DNA of 64,000 bases from assembly GCA_032027005.1 (NCBI GenBank), contig JAVSMW010000008.1, forward strand, positions 62,001-126,000, read 5' to 3'. The DNA comes from JAVSMW01 sp032027005. Its GTDB lineage: Bacteria > Bacillota > Thermincolia > Thermincolales > UBA2595. The notes beneath the pieces were generated by a model. The model did not search any database and was not told the DNA's origin. It saw only the letters and a list, made by a program, of their open reading frames with translations. Position 1 is the first letter of the stretch; every line of letters begins with the position of its first letter. The translations under genes and the position numbers were made by a program. Below, one piece after another: positions 51,437 to 59,496 of the stretch.

Positions 51437-52114
51437 TTGATTCCCCAAAAAATTTCCATCCTAATTCCGGCCCACAATGAAGAAAAGTACATATATCAGA
51501 CTGTGCAGGCCCTAAAGAGCATTGGTGAAGTGGGAGAATTAATCGTGATAGATGATGCCTCTAATGATAAAACAGCAATTTTGGCGCGTCAGGCGGGGGC
51601 TATGGTAATTTCTTTACCTCGAAATTTAGGCAAGGGTGGGGCTCTTAATGCAGGTTTTGCCCAGGCCACCGGAGATGTAATTGCCTTGGTGGATGGTGAC
51701 CTGGGGTCATCGGCAGTTGAAATAGCCAAATTGTTGGCTCCTGTTCTGGCCGGACATGCTGATATGACTGTGGCAAAATTTCCAAAGGCCAGAAAAAAAG
51801 GCGGCTTTGGATTAGTCAAAGGTCTGGCTAGAAATGGCATCAAATGGTATACCGGATTGGAAACTCTGGCCCCATTATCAGGTCAGCGGGTAATGACCAG
51901 GCAGGTTGCGGATTTCCTGGGTGGATTTGAATCCGGCTATGGCGTAGAAGTGGGAATGACTATTGATGTTGCCAGAAAAGGATTTCGGATTACGGAAGTA
52001 GAGGCCAACATGACACACGCGGAAACCGGCCGGGATCTGCATGGCTTTTTACATAGGGGCAGACAGTTTATAGATGTAGCCAGAGTATTGGCTAGCCGCC
52101 TGGTAGTGAGGTGA
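51437..52114 (+). CDS. Family 2 glycosyltransferase
   Basis: A 225-residue GT-A glycosyltransferase: SILIPAHNEEKYI (nucleotide-binding start), VIDDASNDKT, NLGKGGALNAG and the DxD-type ALVDGDLG. There are no transmembrane segments, unlike many polyprenyl-linked GT2 enzymes. TTG 51437 has AGGGGTGA six bases upstream; ATG 51407 would overlap the previous gene. It lies between steB and a MraY/WecA-like gene, so it may add sugar to an undecaprenyl-linked product. Target unknown. Confidence 0.85.
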   Translation: MIPQKISILIPAHNEEKYIYQTVQALKSIGEVGELIVIDDASNDKTAILARQAGAMVISLPRNLGKGGALNAGFAQATGDVIALVDGDLGSSAVEIAKLLAPVLAGHADMTVAKFPKARKKGGFGLVKGLARNGIKWYTGLETLAPLSGQRVMTRQVADFLGGFESGYGVEVGMTIDVARKGFRITEVEANMTHAETGRDLHGFLHRGRQFIDVARVLASRLVVR

Positions 52115-52119
52115 CATTA

Positions 52120-52956
52120 ATGTTTTGGTTAATATTCGTGGGATTATTATTTGTCTCAATGTTAGTTACCTGGGTTATTCTGCCTAAAATCAAAGAAATG
52201 CTGGAAGCTGCTAATTTTCTTAAACCAAATTTTCGGCAAAAGAACATTCCTATGGGTGTCGGCTTGGTTTTTTTTCTATCAACATTGCTTGTGATAACTG
52301 CCGGGAGAGCCCTTAACCTGCTCGGACAGGAAACTAATACTTTTCTTTTGGCGATTGGCGGGATAGGTCTATTCGGACTTATTGACGATTTTTTTGGGTC
52401 CAGAGGTGCCTCAGGATTGATAGGGCATTTTAAAAAGCTTTTTATCCAGCGGGAGATAACCACAGGAGCCTTAAAAGCATTGGCCGGTGGGATTATAGCT
52501 TTTTATATCAGCCTTGGCTTAGTTGAGAATGCGGGTTTTAGCAAGTGGGTATTGGTGATTGAGAATACTCTCATCATAGCATTGTCCACCAATGCCTTAA
52601 ATTTACTTGATTTAAGGCCTGGTCGAGCAGCTAAGGGGTTTTTGGTGTTGGCCGCTGTGATAACAATATTGGGTGCTGCTAAATCGCCCCTTTTTTATCT
52701 GGCTATTGTGGCCGGCAGTGTCATAGCCTTTATCCGGGATGATTTAAAAGCCAGGGCTATGATGGGCGATACGGGCTCAAACATGTTGGGTATGGCTTTA
52801 GGCTATACAGCGGTCAACATTTTTGACGCCCCTTTAAAGATGGGTTTTTTAATTCTGCTCATTTGTTTTCACCTGTTTACTGAAAGATTTTCCCTGACCA
52901 AAGTTATTGAAAGAAACAGGATCCTAAATTATCTGGATATGCTTGGCCGGGAGTAA
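52120..52956 (+). CDS. MraY/WecA-like glycosyl-1-phosphate transferase
   Basis: A 278-residue polytopic membrane protein (about eight helices) of glycosyltransferase family 4. Family motifs are GLIDDFFGS, STNALNLLDLRPGRAAKG and RAMMGDTGSNMLG. True MraY has NAVNLTDGLDGLA and an HHHFE loop; here the central motif is altered and the His loop is replaced, so it is a diverged member. ATG 52120 has GAGGTGA upstream. With the GT2 gene it may build a lipid-linked cell-envelope sugar. Confidence 0.85.
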   Translation: MFWLIFVGLLFVSMLVTWVILPKIKEMLEAANFLKPNFRQKNIPMGVGLVFFLSTLLVITAGRALNLLGQETNTFLLAIGGIGLFGLIDDFFGSRGASGLIGHFKKLFIQREITTGALKALAGGIIAFYISLGLVENAGFSKWVLVIENTLIIALSTNALNLLDLRPGRAAKGFLVLAAVITILGAAKSPLFYLAIVAGSVIAFIRDDLKARAMMGDTGSNMLGMALGYTAVNIFDAPLKMGFLILLICFHLFTERFSLTKVIERNRILNYLDMLGRE

Positions 52957-52982
52957 AAAATGCGCTCCAATGGAGGCTGTTG

Positions 52983-54053
52983 ATGAAAAAATTCAAACAA
53001 TTAATTATAAATCCAGGTTCAACTTCCACAAAAATTGCGGTATTTGATGATGAAAAATGTATATATACAGAAACCCTCCGGCACAGTAGTGAAGATATAG
53101 GCAGGTTTCCTCGGATTATTGATCAGTTTGCCTATAGGCAAACGTTAGTCCTGGATACTTTACGCAAGGCCGCAATAGATCCCGGCGAATTGGACTCTGT
53201 AGTCGGACGGGGGGGATTGCTGCGGCCTATTTCCGGTGGCACATATTTTGTAAATGATAAAATGATTGCAGATCTGCGGGGAGAATCAAGAGGCTTACAC
53301 GCCTCTAATCTTGGAGGTCTTTTGGCCAGGGCAATTGCCGATGATTTGCAGATACCGGCATATATTGTTGATCCCGTAAGTGTTGACGAAATGGAGGCGG
53401 TGGCCAGAATTTCCGGTATGCCGGATAACCCGCGGGAAAGCCTGTTCCATGCCCTGAATCAGAAAGCAGTGGCCCGCAAAGCTGCCACCGATTTAAGAAA
53501 ATCTTATCAAAAATCAAATTTAATTGTCGCCCATCTCGGGGGTGGAATATCGGTAGGAGCCCATACTGGCGGTCAGGTAATTGACGTGAATAACGCAATT
53601 CCCGGAGAGGGTCCATTTTCACCTGAAAGGAGCGGCGGGGTCCCGGTGGGTAATCTTGTTCGCCTTTGCTACAGCGGCCGTTATACTGAAGCGGAAATCA
53701 AGAAAAAGCTTGTCGGTCAGGGTGGCATGGTGGCTTATTTAGGTACCAATAACGCCGTTGAGGTTGAAAAACGGGTTGCGCAGGGGGACCAGGAAGCGGA
53801 ACTGGTCTACCAAGCTATGGCTTACCAGGTGGCCAAAGAAATTGGTGCTGCCTCTACTGTACTTAAAGGAAGAGTCGATGCCATCATCATTACTGGCGGG
53901 ATCGCTCATAGCCAAATGCTGGTTAATTGGATTACTGAACGGGTTGATTTCATCGCCCCTGTCATGGTCTACCCGGGTGAAGAAGAGATGGAGGCCCTGG
54001 CGGCAGGCGGTCTCAGGGTTTTAATGGGGACGGAAGAACCTAAGTCTTACTGA
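52983..54053 (+). CDS. buk: Butyrate kinase
   Basis: Interconverts butyryl phosphate and butyrate with ATP. The 356-residue acetokinase-family protein has LIINPGSTSTKIAVF at the N-terminus, SGGTYFV, VAHLGGGISVGAH and IPGEGPFSPERSGGVP (Buk rather than Ack signature). GGAGG lies six bases before ATG 52983. No phosphotransbutyrylase gene is adjacent, and a decayed CoA-transferase follows on the other strand. It may process branched-chain or butyryl intermediates. Confidence 0.93.
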   Translation: MKKFKQLIINPGSTSTKIAVFDDEKCIYTETLRHSSEDIGRFPRIIDQFAYRQTLVLDTLRKAAIDPGELDSVVGRGGLLRPISGGTYFVNDKMIADLRGESRGLHASNLGGLLARAIADDLQIPAYIVDPVSVDEMEAVARISGMPDNPRESLFHALNQKAVARKAATDLRKSYQKSNLIVAHLGGGISVGAHTGGQVIDVNNAIPGEGPFSPERSGGVPVGNLVRLCYSGRYTEAEIKKKLVGQGGMVAYLGTNNAVEVEKRVAQGDQEAELVYQAMAYQVAKEIGAASTVLKGRVDAIIITGGIAHSQMLVNWITERVDFIAPVMVYPGEEEMEALAAGGLRVLMGTEEPKSY

Positions 54054-54055
54054 AA

Positions 54056-54103
54056 GAGTGGTGAATTCCTATGAAATCGGGTAGGAATTCACCACTCTTT
54101 TTA
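54056..54103. terminator. Strong terminator after buk
   Basis: GAGTGGTGAATTCCTA (54056-54071) is exactly complementary to 54082-54097, then TTTTT. Confidence 0.85.
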
Positions 54104-54129
54104 CGTCAGTCTGATGTCATTTTGCGGAA

Positions 54130-54366
54130 AACTTAGAGTCTGTATATGGTGCCAGACCAAGGGTGAAGACCTGCAGGACTTCTGTATCAAAAAACGCTTT
54201 AGGATGGGATTCTACGTAATTAATCAAGGCCCGGACCAAATACTGGGGTTCACCACAGGCAGTGCCAATAAATAATCTGTCCCCCGGATGGATTTGGCTA
54301 AATTAATTATATCATTTAGAGCCTCAGCGGAAAACAACGTGGACAAGGTAGACAGCCAATTTTATT
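54130..54366 (-). pseudogene. Remnant of an acetyl-CoA hydrolase/4-hydroxybutyrate CoA-transferase gene
   Basis: Reading the minus strand, the pieces NWLSTLSTLFSAEALNDII (frame 1) and HPGDRLFIGTACGEPQYLVR, then DTEVLQVFTLGLAPYTDSKF (frame 2), join to the N-terminal ~80 residues of this CoA-transferase family (conserved GDRxFIGTACGEP and EVxxxxTLGxAPY). A frameshift near 54290 and a stop at 54130 break it, and the remaining ~350 residues are absent: the buk terminator begins where they should be. No start codon is clear. Confidence 0.72.
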
Positions 54367-54483
54367 AACTTATTTAAAGGAAAATTTATGGAATCATAGA
54401 AATAATGGTTCAGGGATTAAAATAAAATTTAAAGAACGTATTAAAAAGATATTATGGGAAAAATTACTATGGCGGAGGTACTT

Positions 54484-55623
54484 ATGGTTAAACAAGAGAG
54501 GATTGTGCAGGAATTCTTGCGGCTGGTGCAAATAGACTCGCCATCTCTGCACGAGAGGGAAATAGCGGATTATCTGAAAAAGAAGTTGGCGGACCTGGGT
54601 CTTGATGTTATAGAAGACGGGGCCGGAGAAGCCATAGGTAATTCCTGTGACGAGCAAACGGGCAACCTGATTGCCACCTTGCGGGGCAGCGGACCTGATG
54701 TGCCTGCTATAATGTTTTGTGCACACATGGACACAGTTGAACCTGGGCGCGGTATCAAACCGGTAATACGTGATAATGTGATATATTCGGATGGGACTAC
54801 TATTCTCGGAAGTGACGATAAAGCCGGTATAGCCGCGATTATAGAAATGATTCAGGTCTTAAAAGAACAGAAGATCCCGCACGGGGACATTGAAGTGGTG
54901 TTTACTGTCGCTGAGGAAGGGGGATTGCGGGGTTCTAAGCATCTGGACTATCAGCGGCTGAAATCCAAAATGGCTTTTGTCCTGGATTGTGATGGTCAGG
55001 CAGGTACTATTATTATCAAAGCCCCTTCACAGTATCTGATCAAATCCACCATTATCGGCAAGGCAGCTCATGCCGGAATAAGTCCGGAAGAGGGAGTTAA
55101 CGCAATTTTCGTTGCCTCCAAGGCCATTGCCAAGATGACTTTGGGCCGTTTGGACAGCGAAACCACTGCTAATATAGGAGTCATAACCGGAGGTAAAGCT
55201 ACAAACATTATTCCTGATATGGTCAATATCGAAGGAGAGACCAGAAGTTTAAATCCGGAAAAACTTGAACAGCACACTGACATCATCGTAAACATACTGG
55301 AAACAACTGCTCAGGAAATGGGGGCCAGAGCAGTAATCGAGAAAGATCTGCTTTATCCGCGGCTTTACCTGGAAGAATCAAGCCAGGTTGTTTCTGTTGC
55401 CGTTCAGGCAGCTGAAAAATTAGGGCAGAAACCCATTTTGAAGAGTACGGGAGGGGGAAGTGATGCCAACATCTTAAACGGCTATGAAATCTCTACGGCT
55501 AACCTTGGTATTGGGATGAGTAAGGTTCATACTACTGATGAGTTCATTACTATTGATAACCTGGTATTAAATGCCAGGTATCTGGTGGAGATTGTCAGTC
55601 TGATGGCAGGCGGACAGAAATAG
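54484..55623 (+). CDS. M20/M42-like peptidase (peptidase T-like, YqjE group)
   Basis: A 379-residue zinc peptidase with the first metal site in MFCAHMDTVEPG, the second in ILGSDDKAGIAA, catalytic Glu in TVAEEGGLRGSK, and the lid domain with GKAAHAGISPEEGVNAI. This resembles the PepT-like/YqjE proteins, which act as di- or tripeptidases. ATG 54484 has GGAGG five bases upstream; ATG 54454 lacks one. A DUF3866 gene follows after 40 bases. Confidence 0.87.
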   Translation: MVKQERIVQEFLRLVQIDSPSLHEREIADYLKKKLADLGLDVIEDGAGEAIGNSCDEQTGNLIATLRGSGPDVPAIMFCAHMDTVEPGRGIKPVIRDNVIYSDGTTILGSDDKAGIAAIIEMIQVLKEQKIPHGDIEVVFTVAEEGGLRGSKHLDYQRLKSKMAFVLDCDGQAGTIIIKAPSQYLIKSTIIGKAAHAGISPEEGVNAIFVASKAIAKMTLGRLDSETTANIGVITGGKATNIIPDMVNIEGETRSLNPEKLEQHTDIIVNILETTAQEMGARAVIEKDLLYPRLYLEESSQVVSVAVQAAEKLGQKPILKSTGGGSDANILNGYEISTANLGIGMSKVHTTDEFITIDNLVLNARYLVEIVSLMAGGQK

Positions 55624-55663
55624 GATTTGAATTTTTAAAAGCTTTTAAATGGAGGGTATAAGT

Positions 55664-56743
55664 TTGATTAGAATTCGACAGGGAACCGTACTGGAGATCA
55701 TTAGCACTTCCCACGGAGTAACCGAAATCAAGGTCGAAACTGAAGGGAAGCAGCAAAAGGTTTTAAACTATGATTTTATGACCGGACCTGTAAAACCGGG
55801 GGATAGGGTATCCCTGAATACCACTGCTGTACAGAAAGAACTGGGCAGCGGTGGATATCATTTTGTCATGGCTAATCATAATATTGAGAATAACGATGTT
55901 CCTGAACTGGGTCATATTATGAAACTCAGGTATACTCCTAGCCAGGTTTGCTGTTTTTCAGTAGAAGAAGAACTGCATCCGGATCGGGCCAAGATACTGG
56001 ACTTCACATCTTTGCGGAAAACTCCGGTCATTGTGGGTACTCTGCACAGTATGTTAGCACCGGCCGCTGCCGGTGTCAAGAGAGGCAGTGGCGAAAAGCT
56101 GAGGGTTGTTTATGTAATGACAGATGGAGCAGCCCTGCCTGTACAAATCAGCAGGACAGTAGCTGAACTTAAGGAAAAACAGCTTATTGATGCTGTGGTT
56201 ACTGTTGGACATGCCTTCGGCGGGGATCTGGAGGCTGTAAATATATATTCCGGCCTCATTGCCGCCAAAGAAGTGGCTGGAGCTGATGTAATTATTGTCA
56301 CGATGGGACCTGGGATTGTTGGAACAGGGACCAAATACGGCTTCACGGGTATAGAACAGGGTGAAATAATCAACGCTGTTAACATCCTGGGCGGCAAACC
56401 CATCGCTATACCTAGGATAAGCTTTGTTGATCCCAGAGAGCGTCATATAGGAATCAGTCATCATACCATGACGGTGCTGGAAAAAATCGCCATTACCCGT
56501 TGTACTGTTCCAATTCCCAAGTTGGAACCAATCAAAGAAAATTATGTAACAAAACAGCTGTTAAAGTCGGGGATTACTGCTGAACACGAAGTTGTTGCCG
56601 AGGACGGTGAGCCGGCTTTGGTTTATTTGATGGAAAAAAATATTGTCGTATCAACAATGGGCAGGACTATGGCCCAAGACAAAGAATTTTTCCTGGCGGC
56701 CGGAGCAGCAGGAGTTTTGGCGAGCAAATTTGTAGTATATTAG
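55664..56743 (+). CDS. DUF3866 family protein
   Basis: A 359-residue protein, soluble by composition, that matches DUF3866: the N-terminal barrel with IRIRQGTVLEII and LNYDFMTGPVKPGDRV, then VGTLHSMLAPAAAGVK, VTMGPGIVGTGTKYGFTG and SFVDPRERHIGISHHTMT. Its conserved Gly- and His-rich blocks suggest an enzyme, but no reaction is known to me. TTG 55664 has ATGGAGGG in front; ATG 55649 lies inside that site. It follows the M20 peptidase gene and precedes the minus-strand mciZ-like gene. Confidence 0.85.
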   Translation: MIRIRQGTVLEIISTSHGVTEIKVETEGKQQKVLNYDFMTGPVKPGDRVSLNTTAVQKELGSGGYHFVMANHNIENNDVPELGHIMKLRYTPSQVCCFSVEEELHPDRAKILDFTSLRKTPVIVGTLHSMLAPAAAGVKRGSGEKLRVVYVMTDGAALPVQISRTVAELKEKQLIDAVVTVGHAFGGDLEAVNIYSGLIAAKEVAGADVIIVTMGPGIVGTGTKYGFTGIEQGEIINAVNILGGKPIAIPRISFVDPRERHIGISHHTMTVLEKIAITRCTVPIPKLEPIKENYVTKQLLKSGITAEHEVVAEDGEPALVYLMEKNIVVSTMGRTMAQDKEFFLAAGAAGVLASKFVVY

Positions 56744-56830
56744 TAAGTGGCTAGTGGCCAGTGAACAGTGAACAGTAAGAAGTACTGATTATTTTTCACT
56801 AGCCACTAATCACTAGCTACTAGCCACTAT
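56743..56830. repeat. Inverted heptamer array (element H7)
   Basis: AGTGGCTAGTGGCCAGTGAAC-type units on the left face CACTAGCCACTAATCACTAG and CTACTAGCCACTA units on the right. It overlaps the DUF3866 stop and the mciZ-like stop. Confidence 0.75.
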
Positions 56831-56961
56831 CTTGGTGTCATATCTGCCAACAGTTCTTTCACTGTAGTGTATTTGGTGGCATGTTCAGCAAGTCTTTGCT
56901 TAATATCAACGGCTTTACCGGTCATATATAGGCCCTTTTGGTAAACAATTTCTATCAGCAT
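56827..56961 (-). CDS. mciZ: MciZ-like inhibitor of FtsZ ring formation
   Basis: A 44-codon gene with GGAGG eight bases before its ATG. The protein begins MLIEIVYQKG and continues LYMTGKAVDIKQRLAEHATK. It aligns without gaps with B. subtilis MciZ (40 residues): KG-4-GKA-2-I-3-L-x-E-7-VK are shared. In B. subtilis MciZ caps FtsZ filaments in the mother cell to prevent a second division during sporulation. Its right flank is repeat-rich and its 3' end touches a heptamer array. Similarity is short, so the call rests on the alignment pattern plus the strong ribosome site. Confidence 0.75.
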   Translation of the reverse strand: MLIEIVYQKGLYMTGKAVDIKQRLAEHATKYTTVKELLADMTPR

Positions 56962-57012
56962 TGTTACTACCTCCTAAATAGTGAGTAGAGGATGAAAAGA
57001 CATGGGGGTTTA

Positions 57013-57294
57013 AAAGATGACGCAGAGGCTAAAAAGAGAGGTGCTCATTAGCACCACTTAATGGTCTGAGACACAGAGAAAAACGTTAAACCAAGTAATC
57101 AAGTAATATATATACCGACAAACATTAGTTAGCAGCAAGCAGTTAACAGTTAACAGTGAAAAATTAGCCATTAAGTGAACCGCTTTGTAATGGCCAACTG
57201 ATCACTGCCCACTGACTACTGCTTACTTGTTTGACTTGTTATAGCACTCACTCTCTGCGTCTCTGTTCTATTCTCTCTTTTTAATCTCTGCGTC
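57013..57294. repeat. CACAGAG/GCAGAG-type inverted repeat (element E2) enclosing H8
   Basis: GACGCAGAGGCTAAAAAGAGAG at the left is matched by CTCTCTTTTTAATCTCTGCG at the right (57274-57293), and an inner GAGACACAGAG (57068-57078) by CTCTCTGCGTCTCTG (57252-57266). Confidence 0.65.
57126..57230. repeat. Inverted heptamer array (element H8)
   Basis: AGTTAGCAGCAAGCAGTTAAC and AGTTAACAGTGAA units on the left face CAACTGATCACTGCCCACTG and ACTACTGCTTACT on the right. Confidence 0.65.
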
Positions 57295-57448
57295 ATATTT
57301 TCTGCCCCTCACCCAGAACATCTTTGTTGTTTTATTAGAAGTAGTTTATGCCAGTCTGGAAAAAATTATGTGAACATTATGGTAAAAAATGCTATGCCAT
57401 AATAAGTGGACGCAGAACTCATATAGACTATGAAAATGGGGAGAGGCT

Positions 57449-58684
57449 ATGGAAAAGTATTTTGTTGACCTGCATGTTCATATTGGACGAGCGGGCGGGG
57501 GGAAGCCAGTTAAGATAACGGCTGCCCGCAGTCTCACGGTGGAAGGGATTTTGGAAGAGTGTCTGGTGCGTAAGGGGATTAATATTGTAGGAGTAATTGA
57601 CGCATCTTCTCCATATGTCCAATCTGACCTGCAGGACCTGTTAGATAACGGCAGCCTTCAGGAATTGTCTGGGGGCGGCTTAAGGTACAAAGATAAAGTC
57701 ACCCTGATTGCCGGTGGTGAGGTTGAAACAACGGATCGGGTAACTGATTTGGAGGGAAACCCCGGAAAAAGGAGTGCCCACTGTCTCTGTTATTTTCCGA
57801 GGTTATCTCAGATCCGGGAATTTACCAGAGAAATGTCCAAACCCGGGAGGGTCAAAAATACCGGTTTAAGTTCGCAAAAGTGCGGCCTGACAATGCAGCA
57901 GCTGTGGGAAATAGTAGATTTCTTAGGCGGCATCATGGTTCCGGCGCATGCCTTTACACCTCATAAAGGTGTTTACGGGAACTGCGTCCGGAGCATTCGG
58001 GAACTGTTGGCTGAAGAGGCTTGGGCGGCGATGCCGGCAGTAGAGTTGGGACTGAGCTCAGATTCAAATTTTGCAGACATGATATCTGAATTGAGTGGTA
58101 AGACTTTTGTTAGTAATTCTGACGCCCATTCACTGCCCAAGATAGGGCGGGAATACAACATCATGTGTATGGAACAGCCCGATTTTGCAGAACTGGTCAA
58201 GGCTTTGCGGCGGCAGGAGGGGAGAGGGGTTATCGGTAATTACGGATTTGACCCAAAGCTTGGCAAGTATCACCGGACTTACTGTGAAGAATGTAATTAC
58301 ATTGCTGAGGCACCGCCGCCCGTAACTGCCTGCACTAAATGCGGGTGCAAGGCAGATGGCCGAAGGGTGGTCATGGGAGTAATTGACCGGATATACCAGA
58401 TCAGAGATGCTGAAATTCCGAAACCTCCTGACCACAGACCCCATTATCACCATCAGATACCTCTGGCGAACCTGCCAGGGATTGGCAGGAAAACTATGGA
58501 CAAACTTTTGTGTTCATTTACGGAAATGGAAGTATTGCACAAAATCAACAGACAGGAACTAAGCGGGCTGGTAGGGGAAAAAACCATGGAATTGATTATG
58601 CTGGCCCGTCAGGGAAGGCTTGAGGTAAGTGCTGGCGGCGGCGGTCTATACGGCCGGGTAACGGGCAGGAAGGGTGATGATTAA
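57449..58684 (+). CDS. Endonuclease Q family protein (PHP domain, zinc site, HhH)
   Basis: A 411-residue protein with an N-terminal PHP phosphoesterase domain (FVDLHVHIG, GGEVETTDR, VPAHAFTPHKG, VSNSDAHSL), a zinc-binding CEEC...CTKCGC, and C-terminal helix-hairpin-helix segments (LANLPGIGRKTMDKLL). This is the order of endonuclease Q, which cleaves 5' of deaminated bases (hypoxanthine, xanthine, uracil) and abasic sites in archaea and some bacilli. The next gene starts at the following base. It could act in repair of deamination damage, perhaps in spores. Confidence 0.85.
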   Translation: MEKYFVDLHVHIGRAGGGKPVKITAARSLTVEGILEECLVRKGINIVGVIDASSPYVQSDLQDLLDNGSLQELSGGGLRYKDKVTLIAGGEVETTDRVTDLEGNPGKRSAHCLCYFPRLSQIREFTREMSKPGRVKNTGLSSQKCGLTMQQLWEIVDFLGGIMVPAHAFTPHKGVYGNCVRSIRELLAEEAWAAMPAVELGLSSDSNFADMISELSGKTFVSNSDAHSLPKIGREYNIMCMEQPDFAELVKALRRQEGRGVIGNYGFDPKLGKYHRTYCEECNYIAEAPPPVTACTKCGCKADGRRVVMGVIDRIYQIRDAEIPKPPDHRPHYHHQIPLANLPGIGRKTMDKLLCSFTEMEVLHKINRQELSGLVGEKTMELIMLARQGRLEVSAGGGGLYGRVTGRKGDD

Positions 58685-59359
58685 ATGGCGCGAAATGGGG
58701 TAATTTTGACAGTAAACGCCTCAGGGGCAGTTGAGGCAGCAGAAGCCGGTCAGGTAGTGATAATCGTCGATGTTATTGATATGTCCACAACTCTGGAAGC
58801 TGCCCTTGATGCCGGAGCAGCTTTTGTTTTGGGGGCAAGTCCTGCGGAATGCCGCGCTCCGGTCAGCCTTTTTCCGGAGAATATCGGTAGATGCGCGGGG
58901 GAACTTGCTGTTTCACAGGGCACAAAAGTAATTGTTGTTTCCGAACCGAGAATAGGAAATGATGAAGAGCGCCTGGCCAAATCCCGGCAGGTTATCAATG
59001 GAATAAAGGCAGCTGGTGCAGAAATTGATGCGGTTCTGCCCAATGCCGGTGCTGAAATCGGCAAAATGACTGATTTTCAGGGAAAGGTTGTAGTCGCTGT
59101 TTCGGATACTGGCGGGGTAGCTTATGATGCGGCAGTCGCGGCCGGAGCACCCGCTGTAGTGACAGGAACTATAGCCCGGACTATTTATAAGAAAGGAGTC
59201 GAACCGGCCAGGGCTGCAGCTACCAGAGCCATCAGAGCTGCTAAAGAGGCCGGGACAGGGATTGCGGTGGTGGCAGCCAGTGCCAATTCCTTAGAAGACA
59301 TCCTGGCCGCGGAGTATATCATGAAAGAAATAATCGCCCAGGGTTTCACGGCCCTTTAA
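58685..59359 (+). CDS. ComB-like protein of unknown function
   Basis: A 224-residue, Ala-rich protein (about one fifth Ala). The N-terminal VVIIVDVIDMSTTLEAALDAGA resembles the VVIDVLRATTTIxxALAAGA block (quoted in parts) of 2-phosphosulfolactate phosphatase ComB, and KVIVVSEPRIGNDEERLAKSRQ follows, but the other ComB blocks are not clear. It begins at the base after the endonuclease Q stop, so the two are translationally coupled. I cannot assign a reaction. Confidence 0.65.
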   Translation: MARNGVILTVNASGAVEAAEAGQVVIIVDVIDMSTTLEAALDAGAAFVLGASPAECRAPVSLFPENIGRCAGELAVSQGTKVIVVSEPRIGNDEERLAKSRQVINGIKAAGAEIDAVLPNAGAEIGKMTDFQGKVVVAVSDTGGVAYDAAVAAGAPAVVTGTIARTIYKKGVEPARAAATRAIRAAKEAGTGIAVVAASANSLEDILAAEYIMKEIIAQGFTAL

Positions 59360-59461
59360 TTTTGAAATCATAGCACAGAGATGTTCATGCTGCTACGACA
59401 CTATCAGAACACTCAAGTAGGATTAATTAAATTAGCCGCGGCAAAATTTTTTGTGGAAAAA

Positions 59462-59490
59462 GAAACACGGGTGCCAATCCCGTGTTTCTT
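59462..59490. terminator. Bidirectional terminator between convergent genes
   Basis: GAAACACGGG and CCCGTGTTTC pair around a seven-base loop. A single relic of the CGCGGAT repeat (TAGCCGCGG) lies just to the left, near 59436. Confidence 0.75.
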
Positions 59491-59496
59491 CGTTAG

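Larger units (their letters stand above)
56962..57448. other. Repeat-rich 487-bp region before endonuclease Q
   Basis: Nested repeats without a convincing gene: outer arms GACGCAGAGGC...AGAGAG (57013-57036) and CTCTCT...CTCTGCGTC (57270-57294), a hairpin GGTGCT/AGCACC (57041-57056), heptamer array H8, and a ~40-bp match to 34964-35002. The last 60 bases have only an AT-rich leader before ATG 57449. Confidence 0.6.

Noticed and set aside
57126..57230. CRISPR array
   Set aside because: The repeated units are 7 nt, mirrored and without spacers, so this is an inverted heptamer array.
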